From Leptospira ellisii (GTDB lineage Bacteria; Spirochaetota; Leptospiria; Leptospirales; Leptospiraceae), in NCBI RefSeq assembly GCF_002811955.1, contig NZ_NPEF01000091.1, positions 1 to 14,501 on the forward strand: 14,501 nucleotides of DNA. The letters run 5' to 3'. Position 1 is the stretch's first letter. Each line of letters opens with the position of its first letter. The translations under genes were made by a program, and so were the position numbers. Positions 1 to 11,030 of this stretch are shown piece by piece. The notes beneath the pieces were generated by a model, which did not search any database, had not been told where the DNA came from, and worked only from the letters and a program-made list of their open reading frames with translations.

Positions 1-715
1 CGGGAACGATGAGTTCCGATTTGATCTTTTGGTTGGCGTATTCTATGATTTTCTTGCGGATATCGTCCGAATCCCCGATCTCTGAGGCGTAGTCGATAAA
101 TCCGTCCTTGTCAAAGGGCGCATAACTTTCCTCCTTCTGAGTGTTGGGAATGAACAGAATCTTTCTCGTCTTTTTGACGAGATCGAATTTATCCCCGATC
201 GTGTGGAATACGTCGATTTTCAAGATGTCGTATTTGGATTTCAGTTTCGTTTCGTAATCCGCGAAATTCACCTTCACCAAAGTGGGAATGTTGAAAAGAT
301 TCGCGTCGATCGTGGTTTTACTCGTACGGATATTCGTGATCCAGACCATTCCGTCCTGAGGTGCGATCCGGTTGAGGGTACGTTCCTTGCTCGCGATCGA
401 AATATCCGAAACCGCGAGAATCAGCTGATTGCCCGGTTTTTCGTCCAAAACCTCGCAATCCAATTCCACATACTTGGCGAGAAGTTTCGTGAGGGTTATG
501 TGACTGTTCAGCGGGAATGCGTTCGGGGTCTGGGTTTGGATCAGAATTTTCGTGGCGTCTTTCGACACTTGGAGAATTTTTACGATCTGTTTTACGGAAC
601 CTTGCGCTTGTGCGACGATGTCCGTTTTCACCAGAAATTTGGAGATAATATGAAACTTCTTCGCCGGGTCGGATACGGTTTCTTTCTCTCTTTTTTTTCT
701 CTGGATCGTTTCCAT
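1..715 (-). CDS. DUF1577-like protein, 5' part only
   Basis: The gene begins at the ATG whose complement is 713-715, and 238 codons stay open to the window edge, so its C-terminus lies outside. An in-frame TGA three codons upstream makes this the first possible start. No Shine-Dalgarno sequence precedes it. The protein starts [20 protein letters not shown], is soluble-looking with no signal peptide or membrane segment, and alternates beta-rich and charged stretches (for example [20 protein letters not shown]). It resembles the Leptospira-specific DUF1577 group by recollection of family style, not by search. That group has no established function. The beta-rich N-terminus is loosely reminiscent of YcgR/PilZ-associated domains, which is inference only. 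It is transcribed divergently from guaB across an 80-bp gap. Confidence 0.75.
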   Translation of the reverse strand, partial: METIQRKKREKETVSDPAKKFHIISKFLVKTDIVAQAQGSVKQIVKILQVSKDATKILIQTQTPNAFPLNSHITLTKLLAKYVELDCEVLDEKPGNQLILAVSDISIASKERTLNRIAPQDGMVWITNIRTSKTTIDANLFNIPTLVKVNFADYETKLKSKYDILKIDVFHTIGDKFDLVKKTRKILFIPNTQKEESYAPFDKDGFIDYASEIGDSDDIRKKIIEYANQKIKSELIVP

Positions 716-746
716 AGTTTTTCAAAGCAAAGGAGGGGAAATTCTC

Positions 747-782
747 TTGATCTCAGTTCTCTATTTACCTTTTATGTACTAG
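747..782 (+). other. possible 11-codon leader ORF upstream of guaB
   Basis: A strong Shine-Dalgarno-like run (AAGGAGGGG, about 730-738) stands 8 bases before a TTG at 747. This opens an 11-codon frame (MISVLYLPFMY) that ends with TAG at 780-782, 13 bases before the guaB ATG. The purine run is better than the site directly in front of guaB. It may be a small leader peptide or a translational-coupling device, or the run may be coincidental. There are no regulatory codon clusters and no terminator/antiterminator stem to suggest classical attenuation. Confidence 0.25.
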
Positions 783-792
783 GTAAGGAATA

Positions 793-2322
<1,530 letters not shown>

Positions 2323-2324
2323 GT

Positions 2325-3107
<783 letters not shown>

Positions 3108-3117
3108 GAGAGACGTT

Positions 3118-3837
3118 TTGGGAGAAACGATCTTTTTTAGAAGGGGTTGGAAACCGGAAGCGGAACTGCGTTTAAACAAGGAAGAGGTCGCCCATTTAAG
3201 AGCTCTCCGTATTTTTTCCGAAAACAAGGAACTTCGTATCTTGGACGGAAACGGCGTCGATTCCACATACGAGGTAGAGGCCGGAACCGATCGGGGAATT
3301 CTGAAAAAAACCGAAACCCACAAGCCGGAAACCTCCGTGGCCGGAATCGCCACCGCAATCCCCAAAGGCAATCGTTTGGAGTGGTTGTTGCAAAAAGGAA
3401 CCGAACTGGGATTGACTCATTTTTATTTTCTGAATTTCGAACAATCCGATCGAAGGGATTTCAACTTGGAACGCTCGCTTAAAATTACGGAAGAAGCCGC
3501 CTCTCAGTCCAAGAGGATTTTTCTTCCCTTCGTAGCGGGACCTTTGTCTTTGCGGGAATTTTTGGAGGATTCCGAACCGAGAAACCGGGTAGGCTTGTAT
3601 CGTTTGGATCCTCGCGGAGCATCGGAGCCGAGGTCGGAATTTTTTCGAAATACGATTTGGTTGATCGGTCCGGAGGGCGGGTTTCGGAAAACGGAGATCG
3701 AGTTGATGGAGGAAAAAAACGTTCCCGGAATCCGGGCGGGCGATTCGATTCTAAAAATCGAGACCGCCGGTTTGTATGCGGCCTCTTTATTTCGGTTTTT
3801 TACTTATTCAGAGAACTATACGTCAGAAATAAACTGA
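3118..3837 (+). CDS. rsmE: 16S rRNA m3U1498 methyltransferase RsmE
   Basis: A protein of 239 residues, the usual RsmE length. It methylates N3 of U1498 in helix 44 of 16S rRNA using S-adenosylmethionine. The N-terminal PUA-like domain (about 1-70) includes [20 protein letters not shown]. The C-terminal SPOUT domain contains [21 protein letters not shown] (79-99), [12 protein letters not shown] (126-137), IGPEGGF (183-189) and the knot segment [18 protein letters not shown] (206-223). The last of these deviates a little from the common LGxRILRTETA form. The start is TTG at 3118, with GGAG at 3107-3110 in front, 10 bp after the LolA-like gene. Its final 38 bases overlap the 3' end of the convergent lipoprotein gene. 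Confidence 0.95.
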   Translation: MGETIFFRRGWKPEAELRLNKEEVAHLRALRIFSENKELRILDGNGVDSTYEVEAGTDRGILKKTETHKPETSVAGIATAIPKGNRLEWLLQKGTELGLTHFYFLNFEQSDRRDFNLERSLKITEEAASQSKRIFLPFVAGPLSLREFLEDSEPRNRVGLYRLDPRGASEPRSEFFRNTIWLIGPEGGFRKTEIELMEEKNVPGIRAGDSILKIETAGLYAASLFRFFTYSENYTSEIN

Positions 3838-4084
3838 CGATATTGCAGTTGGTCGTACAGGCGCTCGTGCAACTGTTGAGCGCTTGAAAGTTCGCACTCG
3901 TAGCCGTGGCGCCGTATCGATCCGCACAAACCGCGTTGCAGGATTCGATCGTTCCACCCGGACCGCAGGAAAGCATATAATTCAAAATGGCTTTGTCCGT
4001 GGTTTCGTCTTTTCTGGAATGACATCCGACGGTAAGGGCCGACAAAAGAAGAGTACAAAGAAGAATGGAAGCGAATTTCCTCAT
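3800..4084 (-). CDS. small cysteine-rich lipoprotein
   Basis: The ATG at 4084 is preferred because it puts an ideal signal peptide first: [21 protein letters not shown], with a spirochaetal lipobox LTVGC and lipidation at Cys21. The frame is open upstream to 4156, but that longer start would bury the signal. The mature part is about 74 residues with six further cysteines, spaced C-x8-C-x3-C in its first half and C-x3-C-x3-C in its second, suggesting disulfides in the periplasm or on the surface. It resembles other small Leptospira cysteine-patterned lipoproteins in general form, but I do not recognise a specific family or function. Only a weak GGGA lies upstream. The gene is convergent with rsmE and shares its last 38 bases. 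Confidence 0.8.
   Translation of the reverse strand: MRKFASILLCTLLLSALTVGCHSRKDETTDKAILNYMLSCGPGGTIESCNAVCADRYGATATSANFQALNSCTSACTTNCNIVSLFLTYSSLNK
3821..3839. repeat. inverted repeat inside the rsmE/lipoprotein overlap
   Basis: CGTCAG at 3821-3826 and CTGACG at 3834-3839 form a perfect 6-bp stem with a 7-base loop, AAATAAA. The rsmE stop codon (TGA, 3835-3837) lies within the right arm. Neither strand shows a following U-tract, so it is at best a weak bidirectional end signal. Confidence 0.4.
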
Positions 4085-4230
4085 AAGTGTATGTTCCCGA
4101 TCTGTGAATTTCGCGTAAATCAAAAAAGATTGGACGCTGCACGATTCCGTAATCAAACTTTCTCGAACGAATCCGGAAAAAGAAACGAAAATGACGATAC
4201 GGGATCGATTTGAAATTTTAGGAAACGAAG

Positions 4231-4890
4231 GTGGCGTTCGAATTTTCTGATTCTAATTGGAGAAGCCCGGGGATTTATCCCATTTTAGATTGGGACTTTT
4301 GTAAAAAGAAAAATCTGGATTTCTATTCTATTCCGGAACTTTGGCTTTCCCATTCCGACTTAGTCCCTTTTTTGCAGATTCGGGCGAAGACTTTGAACGA
4401 ATCCGAGTTGGTTCGTTCTCTCGAAATTCTACGGACGCGTTATCCGGAAGCGCGTTGGATTTTGAACGATCACTGGCGATTGGCCGCACAGGCCGGTTGT
4501 TTCGGAGCGCACTTAGGAAAGGAAGACTTCGAAAGTTTGAAGAAATCGGAAAAGGATGAATTGGCGGAAAGTGGTCTGTTTTTGGGAACTTCGTCCCATA
4601 CCTTAGAAGAGGTTTCGTCCCTGGATTCTACGTTGTGGAATTACGTCGGTTTGGGGCCTGTTTTCGCGACGGAAAATAAGGACGACGCAAAATCCGCGAT
4701 CGGAATCGAAATTCTAAAGAAAATTACGGCCGTCGCTCCGGTTCCGGTGACTTTGATCGGCGGAATTCAGGTTTCTAATCTGGATTCCGTTTTGGACGCA
4801 GGGCCGTTTCTGCTTTCCAGTATTTCGATGGCTTGTTTGGAAAAGGAATTTATCGGTGCGGTTCGCAAAATCCGTGACGGAAACCGGTAA
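4231..4890 (+). CDS. thiE: thiamine-phosphate synthase, ThiE/TenI fold
   Basis: It joins hydroxymethylpyrimidine diphosphate and the thiazole phosphate carboxylate to form thiamine phosphate. The 219 residues match the ThiE length. Core motifs are visible: QIRAKT (49-54, pyrophosphate ligands Q, R, K), LNDHWRLA (78-85), GAHLGKED (92-99), [10 protein letters not shown] (118-127), [15 protein letters not shown] (138-152) and TLIGGI (174-179). The presence of the QxRxK, ND and TxNK ligand sets favours a true synthase over a TenI aminohydrolase. The start is GTG at 4231 with AGGAAACG 5-12 bases in front. The plus-strand gene that follows begins 44 bp downstream, but a possible promoter sits between, so cotranscription is uncertain. 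I see no TPP riboswitch in the 146 bp upstream. Confidence 0.88.
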   Translation: MAFEFSDSNWRSPGIYPILDWDFCKKKNLDFYSIPELWLSHSDLVPFLQIRAKTLNESELVRSLEILRTRYPEARWILNDHWRLAAQAGCFGAHLGKEDFESLKKSEKDELAESGLFLGTSSHTLEEVSSLDSTLWNYVGLGPVFATENKDDAKSAIGIEILKKITAVAPVPVTLIGGIQVSNLDSVLDAGPFLLSSISMACLEKEFIGAVRKIRDGNR

Positions 4891-4897
4891 GTTTCAA

Positions 4898-4925
4898 TTG
4901 ACTCTGAACTTATGTCGTATAGGAT
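4898..4925 (+). promoter_or_regulatory. possible sigma-70 promoter before the WecG-like gene
   Basis: TTGACT (4898-4903) and TAGGAT (4920-4925) are separated by 16 bases in the short gap after thiE. The transcription start would fall near or just before the ATG at 4935. The same AGGATG may instead serve as the ribosome site, so the promoter reading is tentative. Confidence 0.35.
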
Positions 4926-4934
4926 GTCTTTAGG

Positions 4935-5759
4935 ATGAAAAAGCCCGGGGAAATCATACATTTATCCGCAAAGGACGATCGGGATTACCTTCTCGATTAC
5001 CAAGTCATACAGACGGAAACATTAGGAAAAACTGATATTCTCAGGGTTCCGTTCGATAACGTATCCCAGGACGAAGCGGTCGCAAAGATCTATCGTCTTT
5101 TGGAGGAGAAGGAGCGTTTTCATCACGTCCTGTTTTTGGATCCGATCAAGATCATGTCCGTGCGAAAGGGCAAAAAGCTGCATCGTATTACGGAAAAATC
5201 CACGATGATTCTGGCCGAAGGCGCCGGTTTACAATGGGCCGCGCATCGTTTAGGCAGGAATTTAAAGGAGAGAATTTCTCCGATCGCGTTGATGATGGAT
5301 TTGGTGCGTCTCTGCGAATTGAGAAATTATTCCATCTTTATGTTGGGCGGCAAGGAAGACGAGATCGAAAAGGTGTATTTCACGTTATCCAGACATTTTC
5401 CAGGAGTGAGAATCGTTGGTAGACACGCGGGATATATGAATCCTCAACGGGAATTGATGGTGAAGGAATCCATCCGCAAAACCAGCCCAAATATCATCTT
5501 TTTGGCGATGGATTTTCCGGAGCAGGAAATTTGGATCGAAAACAATACGGCCTTTTTCGGACATTCCGTAATCATCGGAGTCGGAGGTTCACTGGATATT
5601 CTTTCCGGTAAGGTGAGAAAGGCGCCGAACTTCTTTAAACTGAGGGGTTTGATTTGGCTTTGGAGAATTTTGAGCAAACCGTGGAGACTCTTTCGTTTCT
5701 TCCGTATGTTTCAGTTTTTTACACTGGTATTCGTTAAATCCCTCTTTCGGAAAAAGTAA
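4935..5759 (+). CDS. WecG/TagA/CpsF-family glycosyltransferase
   Basis: A GT26 family member of 274 residues; such enzymes transfer ManNAc-type sugars onto lipid-linked intermediates at the cytoplasmic membrane face. The C-terminal half is classical: [38 protein letters not shown] (usual form GxPxQExW), [19 protein letters not shown], then [20 protein letters not shown], the membrane-associating basic/aromatic tail. The N-terminal active-site region departs from the family. The usual TPNPE reads FLDPI (Asp69 at the Asn position), and the usual DG before the second helix reads EG (Glu95). A roughly 30-residue extension precedes the domain. The ATG at 4935 has TAGGATG 8 bases in front. The lipid-linked acceptor cannot be told from sequence. 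Confidence 0.85.
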   Translation: MKKPGEIIHLSAKDDRDYLLDYQVIQTETLGKTDILRVPFDNVSQDEAVAKIYRLLEEKERFHHVLFLDPIKIMSVRKGKKLHRITEKSTMILAEGAGLQWAAHRLGRNLKERISPIALMMDLVRLCELRNYSIFMLGGKEDEIEKVYFTLSRHFPGVRIVGRHAGYMNPQRELMVKESIRKTSPNIIFLAMDFPEQEIWIENNTAFFGHSVIIGVGGSLDILSGKVRKAPNFFKLRGLIWLWRILSKPWRLFRFFRMFQFFTLVFVKSLFRKK

Positions 5760-5795
5760 AAAACTTTTACGGCGACGGCGGGGCAAGAGCCGATC

Positions 5796-5848
5796 CGGAA
5801 GACTTCGGAATCTCTTCCGTAATCACATTCTTTATTTTGAATGTGATT
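5796..5848 (+). terminator. two stem-loops downstream of the WecG-like gene
   Basis: Stem one is CGGAAGA (5796-5802) with TCTTCCG (5813-5819), 10-base loop. Stem two is AATCACATTC (5821-5830) with GAATGTGATT (5839-5848), a perfect 10-bp stem with loop TTTATTTT. They are back to back in the gap between two plus-strand genes. A clear U-tract is missing, so this may be a weak terminator, an mRNA end-stabilising structure or a protein-binding palindrome. Confidence 0.4.
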
Positions 5849-5946
5849 TGGTTTGTCGGTCCAAGCGTCAAGTTCACGTTCCTATTTTTCGTTTACCTCA
5901 TTTTTTTTTCTTGATTTTTCTTTTTTTGAAACAGGAATTTTATTTC

Positions 5947-6474
5947 ATGTCCGACTTTTCTTTTTGGGCGTTACTTATTTCCACACTCGCGGGTTTCGGT
6001 TCCTTATTCGGATTTCTTCGTATTCTTTGGAAGGATTTGTTTTCGGAATTGAGACTTTTGCGGGGAGAGTTCCACGGTTTGGAATCGAGTTTCGAGATTT
6101 TTCGAACCGAAATGAGATCGGAAGTAAGGTCCGATTTGTATGGATTTAGAACCGAAATGAAGTCGGACATGCAGGATCTTCGGACCGAAATGAAGTCGGA
6201 CATGCAGGATCTTCGGACCGAAATGAAGTCGGACATGCAGGATCTTCGAACTGAAGTAAAGTCGGACATTCGGGAATTGCGCGCCGAGATGAAAACGGAA
6301 TTTCAAAACTTCGACAATCGTTTTCAAGAATCGATTCAGCGGTTGGAACGTCGTATAGACGTTACGGACGGATCGATTCTCGATCTCCGAAATCGCGTGG
6401 ACATCTTAGTAGATTCGATTGCGCTTCGTTTTTTAGAAGATCTTACGCGAACCAAACGAAGATTTCAGAGTTAG
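5947..6474 (+). CDS. membrane-anchored hendecad coiled-coil protein
   Basis: A protein of 175 residues from the ATG at 5947, with CAGGAA about 11 bases upstream. The frame is open from 5848, but that stretch lacks a better start. Residues about 5-25 (FWALLISTLAGFGSLFGFLRI) form a single membrane helix. From about residue 50 to 121 the sequence repeats RTEMKSDMQDL, an 11-residue period typical of right-handed coiled coils, with three near-identical copies at 68-100 and degenerate copies on both sides (RTEVKSDIREL, RAEMKTEFQNF). A heptad-like region follows (RFQESIQRLERRIDVTDGSILDLRNRVDILVDSIALRF). I do not recognise a function; a structural or scaffolding role is inference. It converges on lysS with a 10-bp gap. 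Confidence 0.85.
   Translation: MSDFSFWALLISTLAGFGSLFGFLRILWKDLFSELRLLRGEFHGLESSFEIFRTEMRSEVRSDLYGFRTEMKSDMQDLRTEMKSDMQDLRTEMKSDMQDLRTEVKSDIRELRAEMKTEFQNFDNRFQESIQRLERRIDVTDGSILDLRNRVDILVDSIALRFLEDLTRTKRRFQS
6148..6279 (+). repeat. 33-bp in-frame tandem repeat
   Basis: Units run 6148-6180, 6181-6213 and 6214-6246, plus a diverged fourth at 6247-6279. Units two and three are identical over 33 bp, and unit one differs only in its first codon (AGA against CGG). Each encodes RTEMKSDMQDL. The near-identity indicates recent duplication, so copy number is likely to vary between strains. Confidence 0.95.
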
Positions 6475-6484
6475 TCTTTTTTTC

Positions 6485-7981
6485 TTATTCCGGCCTCATC
6501 AGAGGAAATAGAATCGTATCCCGGATGGAATGCGAATTCGTCAAAAGCATCACCAATCGATCGATTCCTATTCCCAAACCTCCCGTAGGAGGCATTCCAT
6601 ATTCCAAAGCGCGAATATAATCCTCGTCCATCATAAAGGCTTCGTCGTCCCCGGCCTCTCTTTGTTTCACCTGTTCTTCGAACCGTTCCTTTTGATCGAA
6701 TGGATCGTTTAACTCCGTGAAGGCGTTTCCTATTTCGCGTCCCGCGACGTAGGGTTCGAAACGTTCCACAAAGCCGGGTTTTTCCGGGTTGGATTTTGCC
6801 AGCGGGGAAAGTTCTTTCGGATAATCCGTGATAAAAACAGGTTGAATCAGATTGGGTTCCGCTTTTTCCGAAAATACCTCGTCGGCGACTTTCCAAATCG
6901 TCTGACATTTGGAAACGTCCACCTTCAATTCTGCGGCTTTTTTCTTGGCCTCTTCCAAGGACGAAATCTGACTGAAATCGATCCCGCTGTATTCCTGGAT
7001 GATGTCCACATACGTGACCCTTCTCCAAGGAGGGGAAAGATCGATCAGATCCTTTCCATACTGGATCTTCAAAGTTCCGCAAATTTTGGAAGAGAGGTGC
7101 GTGACGAGACGTTCCGTTAGGTCGAGCATGGAGGCCATATCACCGAAGGCCATATACGCTTCCATCATCGTAAATTCCGGATTGTGTTTCGTCGAGATCC
7201 CTTCGTTTCTAAAATTACGGTTGAGTTCGAAAACCCGGTCCATTCCGCCCACGATCAGACGTTTGAGATACAACTCGGGTGCGATTCTCAGATACAACTG
7301 CATGTCGAGGGTATTGTGATGCGTGACGAAGGGACGGGCCGCCGCTCCTCCCGCGATGGGCTGCATCATGGGGGTTTCCACCTCCAAAAAACCCTCTCCG
7401 GTAAGAAAACTGCGGATCTCGGACACGATTCTGCTTCTAGTGATGAACGTTTCCCGCACTGAGTCGTTCACCACAAGATCCACGTAACGCATCCTGTATC
7501 TTTGTTCCACGTCGGCAAACGCGTCGTAGACGACGCCGTCCTTTTCCTTTACCACGGGAAGGGGACGGATGCACTTCGCCAATAACTGCACGGAGGTGAC
7601 GTGCAACGTGATTTCGCCCTTTTGAGTCGTAAAAAGATAACCTTCCAAACCCACGATGTCTCCGAGATCGAGGGATTTAAACACGGAATAGTCGGCTTCT
7701 CCGAGATCGTCGCGTGTCGCGTAGAGTTGTATGATTCCGCTGGAATCCTTGAGATGCGCGAAACTCGCCTTTCCCATCACGCGTTTGGAATGGAGTCTTC
7801 CGCCTAACTTGAATTTGACGTCGATTCCCGTGGGTGAAACGGCGTATTTTTCGATCAGGTCCTTTGCCTTTGAATCAGGAAAAAAACGCGCGGGATACGG
7901 ATTGATCCCCTGTTTTTTGAGTTCTTCTATCTTTTGAATTCTCTGCTGGACTAACTCGTTGGTTTCTTTTGCGTCTGACAT
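6485..7981 (-). CDS. lysS: lysyl-tRNA synthetase, class II
   Basis: It charges tRNA-Lys with lysine. The 498 residues are normal for the class II enzyme. The N-terminal OB-fold anticodon-binding domain is at about 55-150 ([20 protein letters not shown]). Motif 1 lies near [21 protein letters not shown] (198-218), motif 2 is [22 protein letters not shown] (255-276), and motif 3 is [15 protein letters not shown] followed by the usual [12 protein letters not shown] ending. AGGAAAAT lies about 10 bases before the ATG, 7 bp after the preceding DUF218-like gene, so it is probably read from the same transcript as the glycosyltransferase upstream. The 3' end faces the coiled-coil gene. Confidence 0.98.
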   Translation of the reverse strand: MSDAKETNELVQQRIQKIEELKKQGINPYPARFFPDSKAKDLIEKYAVSPTGIDVKFKLGGRLHSKRVMGKASFAHLKDSSGIIQLYATRDDLGEADYSVFKSLDLGDIVGLEGYLFTTQKGEITLHVTSVQLLAKCIRPLPVVKEKDGVVYDAFADVEQRYRMRYVDLVVNDSVRETFITRSRIVSEIRSFLTGEGFLEVETPMMQPIAGGAAARPFVTHHNTLDMQLYLRIAPELYLKRLIVGGMDRVFELNRNFRNEGISTKHNPEFTMMEAYMAFGDMASMLDLTERLVTHLSSKICGTLKIQYGKDLIDLSPPWRRVTYVDIIQEYSGIDFSQISSLEEAKKKAAELKVDVSKCQTIWKVADEVFSEKAEPNLIQPVFITDYPKELSPLAKSNPEKPGFVERFEPYVAGREIGNAFTELNDPFDQKERFEEQVKQREAGDDEAFMMDEDYIRALEYGMPPTGGLGIGIDRLVMLLTNSHSIRDTILFPLMRPE

Positions 7982-7988
7982 TCCGATT

Positions 7989-8639
7989 CTATTTTCCTGG
8001 GAGTATTTGATAAAGAGTTCTGGCCAAATTCAAAAAGACGAGTTCGAATCCTTCCTCGTTTAAAAACCAATTGGACGCGTTCGTTTTGTCGGAAAGCGCG
8101 ACGACTTGTATCTTCAAGCCGGCAGGTCCGAGGACGGATTCGTACACCTTTTGATTGAGCGAGGATTCGAACCGTTTCGAAAGGACTAAGATCGTTTTTA
8201 ATTGGCGATCCAGGCAGATTTTCAGGAGCGATTTGGAGAAATTCTTCGCGCCTGCGGGATAAGGATCGAGTTTGTAGATGAGGATTTTGGATTCGTCCAC
8301 GCCTAAACCGACGAGCGTGTTTTGCATTTCGGAGACGAGATCGGTTCCGATTCCCAACGCGGAATTCGCTGTCGCCGGGGAATATAGGATAATTAGAATT
8401 CCTGCATATCCTTTTTTATATCCATCCGCCGCGTTTTTGAGAATTTCCCGCGGAACGGTTTCTTTCGCCTCTAAAACGAGAGCGTCGCTTTTGGGGAACG
8501 GTTTGTCCTGAATCAAATAGAGCGGGGAAAGAAAGAGCGCGCCTAATAATAGAAGAAGACAGAGGAAAAATCCGGAAAAGAACAACCTGGCTTTGTACAA
8601 AACCTCCTGTACGGATACCGGTCCTTGATTCGCAGACAT
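7989..8639 (-). CDS. membrane-anchored DUF218-like protein
   Basis: A protein of 216 residues. One strong membrane helix at about 17-42 ([26 protein letters not shown]) places the rest in the periplasm. The soluble part has the layout of DUF218/YdcF-SanA proteins: [13 protein letters not shown] (the usual DAIVVLGGG..R), [50 protein letters not shown] (the usual VTS.YH..R), and a C-terminal [23 protein letters not shown]. The glycine-rich loop and the histidine of active DUF218 proteins are absent. If the relationship holds, this member is probably catalytically altered. It sits 79 bp after the GT2 glycosyltransferase and 7 bp before lysS, so a role alongside the glycosyltransferase in envelope polysaccharide work is plausible but inferred. 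The ATG at 8639 has no strong ribosome site. Confidence 0.75.
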   Translation of the reverse strand: MSANQGPVSVQEVLYKARLFFSGFFLCLLLLLGALFLSPLYLIQDKPFPKSDALVLEAKETVPREILKNAADGYKKGYAGILIILYSPATANSALGIGTDLVSEMQNTLVGLGVDESKILIYKLDPYPAGAKNFSKSLLKICLDRQLKTILVLSKRFESSLNQKVYESVLGPAGLKIQVVALSDKTNASNWFLNEEGFELVFLNLARTLYQILPGK

Positions 8640-8718
8640 ATAGAACGAGAGTTTTTCGCGGGAATCAAATTACAAGAGGAATTTGACCGGTTTTGGGTCT
8701 CGTTTCGATACGATCCGT

Positions 8719-10923
8719 TTACGCCTCTTCTTCGGGTTCGTTGGAATACACGATCGTACTTTCCAATTCGAGTTTCACTCCCGGTTCCGCAAGATGAGCG
8801 ACCGTTTCCACGATTTCCACCTGCGGTTCGTTTAGGGAAAGCAGAAGATCGTCCCAACAGGATTTGATTCCGATGAACTTTACGATCGCGTATCCCAAAA
8901 GAAGGGCGTTCGCCAGGTTGTAGAACGAATAGATCCAGTTACGGTGCAGATAATTCGTGATAAATCCGAATAAGAGCTGCGCAAAAAGGGCGAATTCGGA
9001 AATCACATACAAACCGGGCAGGGCCGTTCTACCGATCACCTTCGGGGTTCTGCTGAAGGGAATTTGTTTTCCCGTGATCGCTTGATTGACGGACATAAAA
9101 ACTCCGGCGAGATTGACCGGAATCAACAACAGATTTAAGGAATATACCTGAACCACGTCGATCCATCTGTATCCGAGTCGGGCTAAGTCCGTTCCGTAGA
9201 GGATGAAGTAGGGGATGGAAGACAAGGCGATCCAATACGTTTCGATACCTTCTCCCAAAGGGCTTCCCATGAGAATCACCAAACCGACGTTCACCGCGGC
9301 GATCGATCCCAAGTAGTGAACCCTAAAAAAGGCCTCCAAGAACTTCGTCCAACGCCAAGGACGTTCGAACACGTGGCGGAGCAATTTCGGAAGAATGATC
9401 AAACCTCCGTTGGCCCATCGTCTTCTTTGAATCAAAAGAGAACCGAAATCAGGAGGAGTGGCGCTGTAGGCCAAACGTTCCGGATAGTTGAAAAGATTCC
9501 AGTTTACTTCCAAAAGATCGATGCTGGATTCCGTATCCTCGATGACCGTATTGTCCTGGATGTACTTGCGGATTTTGAATCCTCTCTCCTCGTGTACGGT
9601 GCATATATCCAGAAGCGCGCGATAGCGAAGCATCGCATTGGCTCCGACCCAGAATGTGGCTCCGAAATACGTAAATCCCTGGTGGATCTGGTATTGAATG
9701 TCAGTGGTGGCTCCGGCCATACGTTCCAATGAATTCGGCGCCCCGGGTACGGAACTGTACGGAGTCTGCGCCACGGCGATCCGTTCGAATTCGGGTAAGG
9801 AAAGTTGATGTGCGAGTTTTATGATATAATCCGGCAACAAAGCGCTGTCCGCGTCCAACGTGATCAAAAGATCCGCGGCCGGAACTGCCAAAGAAAAATC
9901 CTCACCGAAAGTTTCTTCCAGATGAACTCCCTGTGCATCCTCCCTTTCCTGAAACCGTTTTCCCAAAAGATCGATGTAACTGTTCAGGTTCATCGCTTTG
10001 TTGGGAAGGTGCGATAAGTTGACGTAATTCTTCCGTTCAAAACTCGAGAATCGAACCGAAAACAAAGAAGCGAGGCGATCGTATTCCCTGTCGATGCGCT
10101 CCCGTTCCATAGAACCGCCGTCGAGTAAGGTATTCAGTTCGCCGATTTTGGAACGATGAAGATCGGCCCATTCGCCGAAAACGCGATCCCGCATAAAAAC
10201 GCGAGTGTGATCCGGAAGTTCTCTACGCGAAGAAAGATCGTCATATCCTGAAATTTTCGTTTCGAACCAGGAAAGTGCGGTTTTATACAAGTTTCCGATT
10301 CTTTCGATTTCGGAAACCGGTTCGGAGTTTCCGCTACGTTTGCGTTCCTCATACTCGGTTTTGGCTGACAAAAGCGGGGAAGCGGCTTCGTCGAATTCCT
10401 CCTGAAGCGTCTGCGGCAGATTTCTCATATTCTGCAGAGCTTCGAAGTCAGCATAACGTTTCGGATTGGGCGGGTCGTCGATCAAAAGCACGATCCGGCG
10501 ATTCGGATAATCCTGCAGAGCCGCGGAAAGGAGCGTTTCGCGGACGATGTCCAATTCCTCCTTATAGGAGGGCACCAGAATCGCCAACGGGGTCGAGTTT
10601 CCTGAGTAGACGGCTTTCTCCAATCGGTCCCTGTTTGCGGGGGAATGGGAGAGAAGACGTTTGAAATACCCGATTCTCGTAAATTGATAAACGAAGTTCC
10701 CGTATGTGAGTAATGCGATAATCAGAATAAAGGATATTTGTCCGATCGCCGCAAAGGGGCGATCGTCCAATATCTGTTCGATTAAAACCTGAAACATTTC
10801 GTATCCGGCGAAGGCGCAGGCGACGGTGGTCAGGATCAAAAAGAATCTTGTAAGCCAGAGCTGGCGGGAATAGGAGGTTTTCGTTTCCGAAAACTTCGGG
10901 TTCGTGACGGACGAGGTAGACAT
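8719..10923 (-). CDS. processive GT2 glycosyltransferase, cellulose-synthase-like
   Basis: An inner-membrane polysaccharide synthase of 734 residues. Two N-terminal helices (about 24-41, 59-78) precede the GT2 domain, which begins at [15 protein letters not shown] (113-127). The processive signature is complete: Asp149/Asp150 (LLIDDPPNP), DADS (357-360), IED (461-463) and QRRRW (499-503). About five helices follow (533-685), with the family segment [16 protein letters not shown] (618-632) and a short acidic tail. There is no PilZ domain. About 200 residues separate DD from DADS, against roughly 100 in cellulose synthases. The insert (about 152-348) is highly charged and helical, including [15 protein letters not shown]. 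Product sugar is unknown: cellulose-, glucan- or PNAG-like polymers are all possible. The deacetylase gene lies 107 bp upstream on the same strand. Confidence 0.9.
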   Translation of the reverse strand: MSTSSVTNPKFSETKTSYSRQLWLTRFFLILTTVACAFAGYEMFQVLIEQILDDRPFAAIGQISFILIIALLTYGNFVYQFTRIGYFKRLLSHSPANRDRLEKAVYSGNSTPLAILVPSYKEELDIVRETLLSAALQDYPNRRIVLLIDDPPNPKRYADFEALQNMRNLPQTLQEEFDEAASPLLSAKTEYEERKRSGNSEPVSEIERIGNLYKTALSWFETKISGYDDLSSRRELPDHTRVFMRDRVFGEWADLHRSKIGELNTLLDGGSMERERIDREYDRLASLFSVRFSSFERKNYVNLSHLPNKAMNLNSYIDLLGKRFQEREDAQGVHLEETFGEDFSLAVPAADLLITLDADSALLPDYIIKLAHQLSLPEFERIAVAQTPYSSVPGAPNSLERMAGATTDIQYQIHQGFTYFGATFWVGANAMLRYRALLDICTVHEERGFKIRKYIQDNTVIEDTESSIDLLEVNWNLFNYPERLAYSATPPDFGSLLIQRRRWANGGLIILPKLLRHVFERPWRWTKFLEAFFRVHYLGSIAAVNVGLVILMGSPLGEGIETYWIALSSIPYFILYGTDLARLGYRWIDVVQVYSLNLLLIPVNLAGVFMSVNQAITGKQIPFSRTPKVIGRTALPGLYVISEFALFAQLLFGFITNYLHRNWIYSFYNLANALLLGYAIVKFIGIKSCWDDLLLSLNEPQVEIVETVAHLAEPGVKLELESTIVYSNEPEEEA

Positions 10924-11030
10924 CGAATTTATTCTGATTTTCTACCTATAACAAAGAACGGGTCTTAACTTGAAACCACAATACTCGAAACTTCTAGGAA
11001 ATTTTTTAAAAACCGAAAGTTTAGAAAATG

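Noticed and set aside
318..725. 135-residue minus-strand open frame
   Set aside because: It lies in another frame of the DUF1577-like gene; the translation is Arg/Pro/Gly-rich shadow sequence, and the frame from 715 stays open to the edge with a natural composition.
3884..4213. 109-residue plus-strand frame
   Set aside because: Antisense to the lipoprotein gene, Arg/Lys/Asn-rich, no recognisable domain.
4085..4230. TPP riboswitch upstream of thiE
   Set aside because: I looked for the conserved thi-box CUGAGA and ACCUGAUC cores and found neither.
5940..6327. Minus-strand frames with repeated SDFISVRRSC or HVRLHFGPKI units
   Set aside because: They are antisense readings of the 33-bp repeat array; the repeat makes them look patterned but the plus frame has the membrane helix, start and coiled coil.
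8595..8610. AGGAGG on the minus strand as ribosome site for an internal start of the DUF218-like gene
   Set aside because: The following in-frame TTG codons are 2 and 17 bases away, both outside the workable range, and the later one would cut into the membrane helix.
10924..11030. Promoter and terminator between the deacetylase and GT2 genes
   Set aside because: TATAGG occurs upstream of the GT2 start, but no acceptable -35 box lies 16-18 bases away, and the AT-rich TTTTTAAAAA palindrome has no GC stem; neither could be supported.
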